From a virus: DNA of 64,000 bases. Position numbers and translations under genes: made by a program. Shown here piece after piece: positions 29,653 through 37,631 of this stretch (position 1 is the first letter of the stretch; every line of letters starts with the position of its first letter). The DNA lies in IMG/VR virus record IMGVR_UViG_3300028615_000023, positions 1 to 64,000 of that record; one strand, given 5' to 3'. The notes under the pieces were generated by a model, which had not been told where the DNA came from, made no database searches, and saw only the letters and a program-made list of their open reading frames with translations.

Positions 29653-30562
29653 AGTAACCTCCACTTTATTAGTTAACATTCCACACACTGAGACTAACTA
29701 GGTTGTCTCAATTAGGAGCACTAGCGTCCGCCCATTAGGGTTTGCCTAACTAGTGCTCCACGTTCAAACAACCTTGCCGTTGTTATGATTTTTTACACTT
29801 CATAATCGCTCGACTATTTTCGCTGGTCTAAGATCGCTGCACCTAGTTAATAATGCTGTCACCTATTACTAACTAGGCGTCGATGCGCCATGGTTACTTA
29901 TGAACTCTCGAACTCATGCAAGAGTCTGAGTCTAACAACATGAGTTTTACTGATTACTGTTTGCGCCGTTCGTCTGGATAGCTAAGTCCAACCAACGGCT
30001 AGTTAACTATTAGACTCCCTGGGGTCCGCGTGTTAACTTGCTTACGTCCATCGCCTAACAGCATCATTAGAGAGTAACTCACGTTCACCATGTTTTATCG
30101 TTTGAATATCCAGCCCATCTTAATTCTGCGTTCGCAGAACGCCCGATAGAATTTTTTGTTAACTAATAAATAGGCTATCAACTCTATGCTTATTAGTTAA
30201 CGCGACTCCCTAGGTTCGCATGAAAAACGCTATCAAGGTTTGGCTAGTGGATTGATTATGAAGTAGCCCGTTTTGTTGATGGTGGCAAATCCATCGAAGC
30301 TCCGGACAGTCTTCTTAGTAGCGCGATTCGCACGGCTACAATTTGCGTCGGTCGGCTTTCCTTCCACGTACTAGCCTTTATACCTGCGCCTTTTTTCGTT
30401 CGAGGTGGCTCGGTTCCGTTTCCTCGCACTGGCCACAGACAGTTCGCTTTCCATTGAAGATGGCCATCTTCAACCCGTCTCGCGCCAGTGATTCAATTTT
30501 GAAAGAGCAATCGGCTATGGGCTCCCTGGGTCCCTGTGCCGCGACAGTCAAACTGTCAATGT
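29653..30562 (-). ncRNA. Candidate structured leader RNA, about 900 bases without genes
   Basis: Between a strong promoter and the first gene there is no convincing open frame. Inverted repeats on this segment: 29715-29724/29750-29759 (10 bp), 29911-29918/29939-29946 (8 bp), 29965-29970/29994-29999 plus an inner 4-bp arm, 30124-30139 (6 to 7 bp), 30158-30168/30191-30201 (11 bp), and a perfect 20-bp palindrome at 30454-30473. A degenerate repeat of the form ACTCCCTGGGGTCCGCG occurs near 30013, 30205 and 30521. I found no tRNA cloverleaf. It may be a regulatory RNA, a long attenuated leader or an uncharacterised ncRNA. A variant of the start-associated repeat lies at 30141-30163. Confidence 0.45.
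30543..30557. promoter_or_regulatory. Operator-like dyad just downstream of the promoter
   Basis: Perfect inverted repeat GACAGTcaaACTGTC, placed at about +5 to +19 relative to the predicted transcription start near 30562. Such a position suits a repressor site. Confidence 0.5.
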
Positions 30563-30568
30563 TCCTGT

Positions 30569-30597
30569 AGTATGCCAGTATCAGGACTATGTGTCAA
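30569..30597 (-). promoter_or_regulatory. Strong extended -10 sigma-70 promoter
   Basis: Minus strand TTGACA (30597-30592), 17-base spacer ending TGG, and CATACT (30574-30569), giving TGgCATACT. A perfect -35 box with optimal spacing. Probably the main early promoter for the small-gene region. Confidence 0.75.
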
Positions 30598-30755
30598 CGG
30601 AGAAAAAGAAAAAATCGACCAATAGCCAACTTTATAAGTACTTGAATTTATTGACTTTTTTCGGTTGACGTGAAAAAAACGACTGTTGAAAGCGTTTTGT
30701 ATATGCAATTGCATATACAATCGAATACGAATCGAGATGGCTCTAGAGAGCAGGG

Positions 30756-30772
30756 ACAGACATTTGTATGGT
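30756..30772. repeat. 17-mer direct repeat, copy 1
   Basis: ACAGACATTTGTATGGT, matching 30842-30858 at 16 of 17 positions. The copies are 86 bp apart and interleave with the palindromes, as iterons do. Confidence 0.6.
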
Positions 30773-30841
30773 ATGGAGATAGCAGTACATTGCATATGCA
30801 ATGTATATGGAATGTACTTAATATGTAAGTGGAAGGTTTAA

Positions 30842-30858
30842 ACAGACGTTTGTATGGT
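30842..30858. repeat. 17-mer direct repeat, copy 2
   Basis: ACAGACGTTTGTATGGT, same orientation as copy 1. Confidence 0.6.
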
Positions 30859-30882
30859 TAGATGTTGCATATGCAATGCATA

Positions 30883-31902
30883 TTACATGTAGTGTATATG
30901 TAGGTCAGACAATTTCCCGTTACGGATTGTAAAGTAATCGGCTGGATCGGTCTTAATAGGTAACTGTAAAACTCGAACACGTCTTACGGTCCATAGTTTT
31001 GATTTAATAATAGAGGCTAGCTTCTTTGCATCCTTAATAGCATCATAGTCTAGCAACACGTCAATGTATCTTACATTCTTCTCTGCAAGTTTAGCAATCT
31101 GTTCATCTGATATAGTCTTACCTAACAACGCTATACCATTAAGCTTAGAACATAGAACATCGAAGACGCCTTCCATAATAACTAATGGTGTATCCTTTCG
31201 CTCACATATATTATCATAGTTGAATATTACGTTTCGCATATCTGTCCCACACTCTTCTTCAGTAGGATTTATATACTTATTATCTTCCTCACTAGCAAAC
31301 AAAACTCTCCTGCCTTGCCAAGCAACACATTGACCATTCATGAATATCGGAAAGATAGCGCATCCTTCATACTTACCTTTAGTTGCAAAACCTATTCTAT
31401 ACTTTCTAATTTGTTTAGGATGCACAAGTCTAGTAAGTACTATATAACGTCTGATAGCTATACCTATACGTGAATTGCTAAAATCAATACGATACCCCTC
31501 AATTCTATCTAATTGTTCCTCAAGATCCATAAATCTAGGAATGGACGGAGGAGTTTTGTTAATTCTAAGAAGCTTGTTCTTCATATCTGATAGTGAAGGA
31601 GCTACAGTATACTGATCAATCAACGTCTCATTAGTAAACTGTGGAACAAGGTCAGGTATTTCCAATTGAGTTAGTAACTTCTCTATGGGATTACGTTTCT
31701 CTTTCTTTGATCCAGCTATATTACATCTAAAACATTTCCAACTATCCTTAGATGGCCGAAAGTACAGTGTCTCTCTTACTTTCTTATGTATGCGCGTACA
31801 CTTCGGACAAACAAAGCTAACTTCTCCATTATGTTGTTCTGTAAACTTGATGCCACGGTGCCTAGCTACGTTCAGTAGATTATTAACTAAGTATGTATTC
31901 AC
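30883..31902 (-). CDS. DNA primase (CHC2 zinc finger plus Toprim)
   Basis: 339 aa. The zinc-binding domain has C32, C35, C57 and C60 (VCPKC and KCFRC). A linker follows, then a Toprim domain with VIMEGVFDVLCS near 240 and LDYDAIKDAKK near 290, supplying the acidic metal-binding residues. It makes RNA primers for lagging-strand synthesis and would work with the DnaB-type helicase encoded immediately upstream (no intergenic bases). Size fits stand-alone phage primases rather than the bacterial DnaG, which has an extra C-terminal domain. Confidence 0.9.
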   Translation of the reverse strand: MNTYLVNNLLNVARHRGIKFTEQHNGEVSFVCPKCTRIHKKVRETLYFRPSKDSWKCFRCNIAGSKKEKRNPIEKLLTQLEIPDLVPQFTNETLIDQYTVAPSLSDMKNKLLRINKTPPSIPRFMDLEEQLDRIEGYRIDFSNSRIGIAIRRYIVLTRLVHPKQIRKYRIGFATKGKYEGCAIFPIFMNGQCVAWQGRRVLFASEEDNKYINPTEEECGTDMRNVIFNYDNICERKDTPLVIMEGVFDVLCSKLNGIALLGKTISDEQIAKLAEKNVRYIDVLLDYDAIKDAKKLASIIKSKLWTVRRVRVLQLPIKTDPADYFTIRNGKLSDLHIHYM

Positions 31903-33339
31903 CTAATCTCCTCCATAATGCGCATCAAGGTCGCTATCGGGCCGAACTATCCCCTTACGTTTACGTGTACCTCTAGGTGATCCATCTTTATTAACTCTAA
32001 ATCCCGCGTTCCGCATTATCTCTACATACTTATTAACTTCTATCTCAACCATACGAAGGTAGTCCCAATTAGTTCTACAGAACACCATAGTCCCACGCTT
32101 CTCACCCCTAGTCTTATCACAATATAGACGGCACACACCGGCTGTATATTCATCTTCAGTCTGACAAACTACTATTGCATTATCTACAGTCGCGGCCTTA
32201 ACAATTCTTGCATCATAAGAATCAGTCGCATGATACAGCCATTTATCTACAGTCTCTTGGCCACTTTGTGAAGCAGTAAATAAATGAATACCAAACTCAC
32301 TTGCCATGGCTCGTTCGTCTTCATACATCTCTGATAGCTGCTGTTGACGGTTTGTTAACTGTCCTTCATACCTAACAAGGTCAGAGTAATCTAAGAATGC
32401 TGCATCTATATCTTCTTGACTTTTAGACATTGATATATGTGACCTAATAGTATCATGCGTTATAGCTCTACCCGGAAAGAACTTAACCCATAGTTCACCG
32501 CCACTTCTTAACCTAAATAATCTAAGAGCTTCATCAACTTTCTTAATATTATCTATCATTCCAGCCGTCTTAACTCTTGCTAGATTTGCATAGAACCTCA
32601 TCATTAACCGCCAGTCTTTAATCTCTAGTGTATAGTAAATAACTTTATGCCCGCGTAGTGCCGCGCCTAGAGCCATATTACCCATAGTTGCCGTCTTACC
32701 CCTATTAGGTGGAGCAACTACTAAACTCATCTCACCGGGATAGAAACCTCCTACTGCGTGTTGAAGATGGGGAAAGTTAATATTCAACTGTTCCATCTCA
32801 TCGGAGTACCTAAGAAGTACATTCTTAGGCGATTCTCTAAGTCTTAAACCCATATCTCCTGCACCGAAACCTTCACTATATGCATTGTCGATTGTTCTTT
32901 TCATACCTGAAAAGTCACCACGATCTAGCATATCAATACTTTTAGATAAGGCCACTTTCATAGTTTGATATCTCGCGGCCTTTATTACTTGGTCCTTTAT
33001 GAAATCGCCATCGGAAATATCAACCTTATATATTTGAGTTATTAATGTATCGTATCCTTTGTAAAGATTATTATCTTCATCAATCTTATCTTTCAGTATC
33101 TTCCTCATACTAGACCGTTGAGGAAGCTTACCGTAGCTACTCCAGAATTCACGAAGCCATAAGCACACGTCTTTATGGTATTGAGAATCGAATAAGGAAG
33201 GTTTAATAATATCGCCGTACAAGCTCATAAAATAAGGTTCTCGTACAGCGATTGCTAATACACGAGTTTGGAAGCCGGTTTCGAAACGCTCAGATAATGA
33301 AACAGATTTAGGTGTCCTGAAAGTATTCTTAATTGTCAA
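31903..33339 (-). CDS. DnaB-family replicative helicase
   Basis: 478 aa, TTG start overlapping the TGA of the upstream gene, with GAGGGGG before it. The N-terminal 170 residues resemble a helicase/primase-interacting domain; the RecA-like core has Walker A PPNRGKTATMGN near 211, a Walker B-like AAFLDYSDLV, and a QLSEMYEDERAMASEF segment typical of SF4 helicases. It would unwind DNA at the fork as a hexamer. Order helicase then primase recalls T7-like and T4-like modules split into two proteins. Confidence 0.9.
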   Translation of the reverse strand: MTIKNTFRTPKSVSLSERFETGFQTRVLAIAVREPYFMSLYGDIIKPSLFDSQYHKDVCLWLREFWSSYGKLPQRSSMRKILKDKIDEDNNLYKGYDTLITQIYKVDISDGDFIKDQVIKAARYQTMKVALSKSIDMLDRGDFSGMKRTIDNAYSEGFGAGDMGLRLRESPKNVLLRYSDEMEQLNINFPHLQHAVGGFYPGEMSLVVAPPNRGKTATMGNMALGAALRGHKVIYYTLEIKDWRLMMRFYANLARVKTAGMIDNIKKVDEALRLFRLRSGGELWVKFFPGRAITHDTIRSHISMSKSQEDIDAAFLDYSDLVRYEGQLTNRQQQLSEMYEDERAMASEFGIHLFTASQSGQETVDKWLYHATDSYDARIVKAATVDNAIVVCQTEDEYTAGVCRLYCDKTRGEKRGTMVFCRTNWDYLRMVEIEVNKYVEIMRNAGFRVNKDGSPRGTRKRKGIVRPDSDLDAHYGGD

Positions 33340-33770
33340 ACCGGAATCCCCCTCTCTTTACAGTACTTAACAAAGTTATCTTCATATTCTCTAAGCCTCT
33401 TAGTTGATACTCTCGTACTAGGTTGAATAGTAGATAATGAAATAGGTTTATTAGACTTAAGTGCTCGCCTACATCTAGGCAATTGCAATACACTCCTTAC
33501 CCACGGATCAAATGGATAGCCGCTGTATTTTATCCATATCGCTAGTTCAGCAATGTAAAACCATGCTCTAGTATATTTCTTTTTACCATCTTCTACAGAG
33601 TAGATTCTATAAAACGGAACAAATAATGATGATTGAAACGTTGCTTTACTTCGCTCTTCAGCTACTATCCTTGCTAATGCCATTGCTACACATACTAAGT
33701 ATTCATCTGTTATCTTATGCTTCTTAAGTTTCTTTTTAAGCCATTGCTTATATTGCTTAACATCAGTCAC
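33336..33770 (-). CDS. Unknown 144-aa protein between two helicases, GTG start
   Basis: Start chosen at the GTG at 33770 (reads MTDVKQYKQWLKKKLKK), 7 bases after AGGAG and overlapping the end of the UvsW-like gene as GTGACTGA. Basic and helical, ending LREYEDNFVKYCKERGIPV. Position between the UvsW-like and DnaB-like genes suggests a helicase loader or accessory factor comparable to T4 gp59, but no sequence motif confirms this. Confidence 0.6.
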   Translation of the reverse strand: MTDVKQYKQWLKKKLKKHKITDEYLVCVAMALARIVAEERSKATFQSSLFVPFYRIYSVEDGKKKYTRAWFYIAELAIWIKYSGYPFDPWVRSVLQLPRCRRALKSNKPISLSTIQPSTRVSTKRLREYEDNFVKYCKERGIPV

Positions 33771-35325
33771 TACTCTTCTCCTGATTAGCAAGAGCTTTGA
33801 AGTATTCTGAGGAAGGTAGTTTATTAACTTGCTCTACATCAGGAAACAGTTTTTCTATGTTGACAGAATCATTATTAACAACTTTTATATCGAATTCACT
33901 TTCCTCCTGATACTGAGAAAGTCTATCCATTGAGTGATTACGTAGGTGTTTATTGTTCATCACCATAACATCTATGATAATAGCTCTGTTTGTTCCACTG
34001 CTTTTTCTACGTATTCCTCTACCTAATCTCTGCTCAATCTTAATACTGCTTTTTCCCCCAGCCGCGATCACTAGTTGTCTAATGTTAGGAATATCAACTC
34101 CTTCATCATAGATAGTCGTAGCTATAATCGCATCTATCTTTCCTTTATTAAGTCTCTTTCTAGTACGCTCTCTTACTGCACTATCAATTTTACCTGTAAG
34201 ATTCTCTGCTTTGATTTTATTAGCTTTCAATAGCTTGTGTAAATCTTTACCTAAGTCTATGGAATTACCCACTACTATAAGCGTTGTTTCACCGGCTTCA
34301 GTGGCCGCTTTGGTAGCATCTAAAACTACTCTATGTACCTTTGGATTTTTTATTAATAGTTGCTTTCTAGCTTCATGCCATTTTTCAGACTCCCATTTTC
34401 TATCCCCGCCAACCGGAGCACAAAATACGACTGGCCTAGCGAGTCTTCCTCTCTTAATAAGTTTAGACATACCACATTTTGCTACTATAGGACCCATACT
34501 TGATAACACTGAAACATCTCCAGCATTCATCTTAGTTATATTATTATTCCACTTTTGAAATGGCCTAGCTGATATACCTAATCGAGCCATAGGGTGCAGT
34601 GCGGCGATCATTCTTTTACTTTGTTCAGAACGTTGATGATGTACCTCATCATACACGACCATATTAATTCCTAGATCACACAATTTTTTGAATAACTTAA
34701 TATCCTTTCCTTGAGAAGCGTTACGTATTATCGTATCAACTGTCTGTATCGTACCAACTAATATGCGTCTATTGCCATAATGAATACCTGATTGAACTCT
34801 TCCAACGTTAACACCTAATCGTAATTTTATTCTATTAGTAGCTTGTGTTAATAAGTCTTTTGTATTTACAAGAAACAATATCTTAGTATTTGAAGTATGC
34901 TTGAGCACTTGCTTCATTATGGCGCATGCTATCTCAGTCTTACCTGATCCAGTTGCATACCATATCAACCCCATTGATCCAGACTTGAACCATCTATTTA
35001 TTGCATACAATTGGTCCTTCTCTAACGTAATACCTTTTAAGAAATCTTTTTCTACTGTAGGAGGAGCAATCCTACGTACCTTAAACGATCTTTTATACGG
35101 TATCTTATTATCTTCGAAATGTTTCTTTACGTGCGGCCAAAGCCCACGAGAGAAAGCCTGATTCTTTTTATCAAAAAATCTTATCTTTCCGTCCCATTTC
35201 TTCTTCCTCATCCAAAAAGAATTAGGAACTTTAGAACTTAATAACCGTGATAGATAGTTAGACATATCTCTACCACATACTACTTTTACGATAGTATTCT
35301 TCACTATAAAATGTGTTGTACTCAT
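33763..35325 (-). CDS. UvsW-like superfamily 2 helicase
   Basis: 520 aa with ordered SF2 motifs: Walker A YATGSGKTEIA near 128, DEVHH near 228, LGISARPF (motif III-like) near 253, a GEG-like region, and QRLGRGIRRK (motif VI) near 432. T4 UvsW unwinds branched DNA and R-loops during recombination and the switch to late replication. The ATG lies only 4 bases after the -10 region of its promoter with no ribosome site, so the message may be leaderless. It heads the replication operon. Confidence 0.85.
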   Translation of the reverse strand: MSTTHFIVKNTIVKVVCGRDMSNYLSRLLSSKVPNSFWMRKKKWDGKIRFFDKKNQAFSRGLWPHVKKHFEDNKIPYKRSFKVRRIAPPTVEKDFLKGITLEKDQLYAINRWFKSGSMGLIWYATGSGKTEIACAIMKQVLKHTSNTKILFLVNTKDLLTQATNRIKLRLGVNVGRVQSGIHYGNRRILVGTIQTVDTIIRNASQGKDIKLFKKLCDLGINMVVYDEVHHQRSEQSKRMIAALHPMARLGISARPFQKWNNNITKMNAGDVSVLSSMGPIVAKCGMSKLIKRGRLARPVVFCAPVGGDRKWESEKWHEARKQLLIKNPKVHRVVLDATKAATEAGETTLIVVGNSIDLGKDLHKLLKANKIKAENLTGKIDSAVRERTRKRLNKGKIDAIIATTIYDEGVDIPNIRQLVIAAGGKSSIKIEQRLGRGIRRKSSGTNRAIIIDVMVMNNKHLRNHSMDRLSQYQEESEFDIKVVNNDSVNIEKLFPDVEQVNKLPSSEYFKALANQEKSSD

Positions 35326-35328
35326 AGT

Positions 35329-35357
35329 ATTCTATAATGCTTTTCGGTCTTGTATAA
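35329..35357 (-). promoter_or_regulatory. Conserved-spacer promoter 4 (replication operon)
   Basis: Minus strand TTATAC (35357-35352), 17-base spacer AAGACCGAAAAGCATTA, TAGAAT (35334-35329). Nearly identical to the site at 2511-2539. The predicted start falls at the ATG of the UvsW-like gene. Confidence 0.65.
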
Positions 35358-35364
35358 ACTCGAA

Positions 35365-35395
35365 TAAAAAAGGCGCGAACTTATGCTCGCGCCTT
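35365..35395 (-). terminator. Strong terminator ending the late region
   Basis: Minus strand AAGGCGCGA, 8-base loop, TCGCGCCTT, followed by TTTTTATT. Perfect 9-bp stem. It isolates late transcription from the replication operon promoter just downstream. Confidence 0.9.
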
Positions 35396-35416
35396 CTTAT
35401 CATACACGTTATTGTT

Positions 35417-35677
35417 TTAGTTTTCAGAAGGAGGTGCCGAAGGAGTAGGTACTATAAAATCCGTATCCTTATTATCTTCCTTCTCTTGTGTTGATTTAAT
35501 AAGTTGCTTCTTTAAATTAGCAGATACTTCTTTTTCCGCACCCAATTGAATAACACAAGCACTATGCAAATTAGCCATATGATTATATGCATTTGTCAAT
35601 GCAGATTTACTAATATTAACTTCCTGCGCTGCTACGGTCGTTGCAATCGACATAATAATAAAAACTATTAAGGACAC
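35417..35677 (-). CDS. 86-aa exported protein, GTG start
   Basis: Start at the GTG at 35677 (reads MSLIVFIIMSIATTVAAQ), 6 bases after AAGGAGG. The N-terminal hydrophobic run with VAA-Q is a Sec signal peptide; the mature part is helical and ends in a Pro/Ser-rich tail (FIVPTPSAPPSEN). Last gene before the terminator. Small exported helical proteins at this position can be spanin-like, but no lipobox is present, so I leave it unassigned. Confidence 0.6.
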   Translation of the reverse strand: MSLIVFIIMSIATTVAAQEVNISKSALTNAYNHMANLHSACVIQLGAEKEVSANLKKQLIKSTQEKEDNKDTDFIVPTPSAPPSEN

Positions 35678-36057
35678 GCTGTACCTCCTTCTTGTCTTTG
35701 AGCCCAAGCTGAATACTTGGCTTTTACACCTTTAGATTCAAACACAGTACATTTAATATTATGCGGAACATCACTATCTTTTGCAAATGGGATCATCCAT
35801 TCATCAATGTCTATCTCTTCTTCTTGAGCCTCAAATTGTTTCTTAGCTTCAACCCAATCATCAAAAACACTAAGAAGTTTTGATGTTACAAAATCTCGTG
35901 TTTGTACAGAATCGCATGATGCTCCTGCTTCCTGTGTACATGCAAATATAGCTCCAGCATCTTGTTCTGCTGTAGTAGTAAAATGATTCCAGTCCGCAGC
36001 ATTAATCGTAAAAGTTACAGCCACAAAACTAATAAAAATTAATATTAACTTTTTCAT
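35668..36057 (-). CDS. 129-aa exported protein
   Basis: Start at 36057 (MKKLILIFISFVAVTF) after AAGGAGATTATT. Clear signal peptide cleaving after INA. The mature protein has four cysteines (FACTQEAGASCD, IKCTVF, TACP) that could form two disulphides in the periplasm. No family recognised. Overlaps the next exported protein gene by 10 bases. Confidence 0.65.
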   Translation of the reverse strand: MKKLILIFISFVAVTFTINAADWNHFTTTAEQDAGAIFACTQEAGASCDSVQTRDFVTSKLLSVFDDWVEAKKQFEAQEEEIDIDEWMIPFAKDSDVPHNIKCTVFESKGVKAKYSAWAQRQEGGTACP

Positions 36058-36067
36058 AATAATCTCC

Positions 36068-37387
36068 TTATGGTTCAATTGCAATCTGTTGTGCCGCCCC
36101 GGTCTGGAAAATCACCATGAGACGTGTCTTACCCGCACCATTGTCTTCTGCATAAATTCGAGCAACATCTGTAGTACCGGATGGTGCGGACCCTTCCTCC
36201 GGCAATTGGATGGGACCACTGTTAACAACAAAGCCAGTACCTTCCGGTTCTAATACTAAGTTATCATTACCTGCTGCTGTACCGCCTCCAACGACACGCA
36301 CTGTTCCCGCACTGGCAGTACGTACCATCTCGATGCGTTCATAATTTGTTAAATCATCATCGTCCCTAGTTACCGAAACAATACCGGTCCCCAATGTCGT
36401 CGGACCAACGCTCAAATGACCGCTTGCTGCTTGATACAATGCTGTATCAGTCGTGCCTCCAATAGTAGTTTTAAACTGAATGGAACGCATGACTTTTATT
36501 AGTACATTGTTGATATCAGTTATAAGAGCATACCCGCCACTCGTTTCGTCAAGCACACCAAAGAAACCTGAGCTATTATCAATAGCGGCGATAACATCAC
36601 CCGAACCAGTAGGTTCCAACCGGATATTGACGTTATCACCACCAGTCCCCGCTGTTTGCGCTTGAAATAAGATGTTATTAAGAGCCGTGTCGATGCCAAT
36701 GCGAACGCCCTCATAATCCGTCCCACTATCATCATCCCTTATCTGAATGAACATATTACTAGGACCAGATGTTGTAGTAACGTTAAGCTTCTCGCTACCC
36801 GTCTTACAGCCAATGCATACATTACCTCCACCATAATTGATGGACGTGTTATATGCGTTCTCACCATTAATAGTAAATGGTCTTGATGAAGCTCCTTCAT
36901 AATTAACAACTACTGTACCACCCAAGGAATATCTACGTATACCTCCTAAATTAGTTGCTCCAGTTTCAAATGTTATGCCTTCGCCATTATTCTGAATTTC
37001 AAACTCTAATGCTGAAGGGGAACCCTGTGTAATACAAAAGAATGGACCATTATGTCTAACACATTGTAGTATAGAACCGGATTCAGGTTTCCAGTCAACG
37101 CCCTCTGGATGAAATAATTGAGTTCCAGTAAAATCAATAGTTGTATTATTATCATTTATTAATATCCATACTTGTTGACCCTCTACAGCATCATCTAAAT
37201 AAGTAATAGTAGTTGGACTACTGTTATTAGTTATGAACCACGTACCTCCAGAAACACTTGGAGTAGTATCACCATCGGAAAATACTTGAGCCGGTCCAAA
37301 CTGAAACTCTGGACGTATAGCATCTTGAGCAAATGCCCAAGGAACAAACATTAGTAAATAAAACAAAAGTATGTAAAATAATTTCAT
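36068..37387 (-). CDS. 439-aa exported beta-rich protein, possible fibre or surface protein
   Basis: Start at 37387 (MKLFYILLFYLLMFVPW) after TAGGAGAATAGTT; longer frames lack a site. The signal peptide ends FAQ. The mature part is Gly, Thr and Asn rich with short repeats (GSGDVIAAIDNSSGFF; NLVLEPEGTGF), typical of beta-helical fibre proteins. A signal peptide on a fibre-like protein is unusual, because virion proteins assemble in the cytoplasm. It may be an outer-surface or periplasmic protein acting on the host. Confidence 0.6.
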   Translation of the reverse strand: MKLFYILLFYLLMFVPWAFAQDAIRPEFQFGPAQVFSDGDTTPSVSGGTWFITNNSSPTTITYLDDAVEGQQVWILINDNNTTIDFTGTQLFHPEGVDWKPESGSILQCVRHNGPFFCITQGSPSALEFEIQNNGEGITFETGATNLGGIRRYSLGGTVVVNYEGASSRPFTINGENAYNTSINYGGGNVCIGCKTGSEKLNVTTTSGPSNMFIQIRDDDSGTDYEGVRIGIDTALNNILFQAQTAGTGGDNVNIRLEPTGSGDVIAAIDNSSGFFGVLDETSGGYALITDINNVLIKVMRSIQFKTTIGGTTDTALYQAASGHLSVGPTTLGTGIVSVTRDDDDLTNYERIEMVRTASAGTVRVVGGGTAAGNDNLVLEPEGTGFVVNSGPIQLPEEGSAPSGTTDVARIYAEDNGAGKTRLMVIFQTGAAQQIAIEP

Positions 37388-37397
37388 AACTATTCTC

Positions 37398-37631
37398 CTA
37401 AACACCATATCTCGCCCACAAGTTATCACCACTTAAAGGAGCTGTACCTAAGGTTATAGTTGTGCCACTTATACTATATTCACCGACACCAGGACTTCCA
37501 CTTCTTATTAAGGCTTGAACGCCATGAACTACTAATAAAGTCTCAATTATAGGCGCGCTACTGATAGTAAACGTTTTATTAGATCCATCTTTAGTACCAG
37601 CTAAATCCTCTATTGTATAAGTAATCGCCAT
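37398..37631 (-). CDS. 77-aa tail fibre module
   Basis: MAITYTIEDLAGTKDGSNKT. Its C-terminal half (GVGEYSISGTTITLG) is closely similar to the end of the neighbouring 256-aa protein (GVAEYSISGTTITTG), indicating duplication of a small beta domain, likely a fibre tip or trimerisation unit. Overlaps the upstream gene by one base. Confidence 0.6.
   Translation of the reverse strand: MAITYTIEDLAGTKDGSNKTFTISSAPIIETLLVVHGVQALIRSGSPGVGEYSISGTTITLGTAPLSGDNLWARYGV

Larger units (their letters stand above)
30697..30876. repeat. Palindrome cluster next to the primase gene (candidate origin or operator field)
   Basis: Perfect palindromes at 30697-30720 (24 bp, core TATGCAATTGCATA), 30786-30805 (TACATTGCATATGCAATGTA) and 30865-30876 (TTGCATATGCAA). 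All share ATGCAA half-sites. The surrounding 30600-30880 is AT-rich with A and T runs. Located directly after the helicase-primase operon, it could be a replication origin or a multi-site operator. Confidence 0.55.

Noticed and set aside
29690-30600. tRNA genes in the long leader
   Set aside because: No segment shows the T-loop GTTCGANNC together with matching acceptor stems; a proper tRNAscan search could overturn this.
30697-30720. Rho-independent terminator after primase
   Set aside because: The AT-rich palindrome has no GC-rich stem and no T run; symmetric dyads shared with two other sites suit protein binding better.
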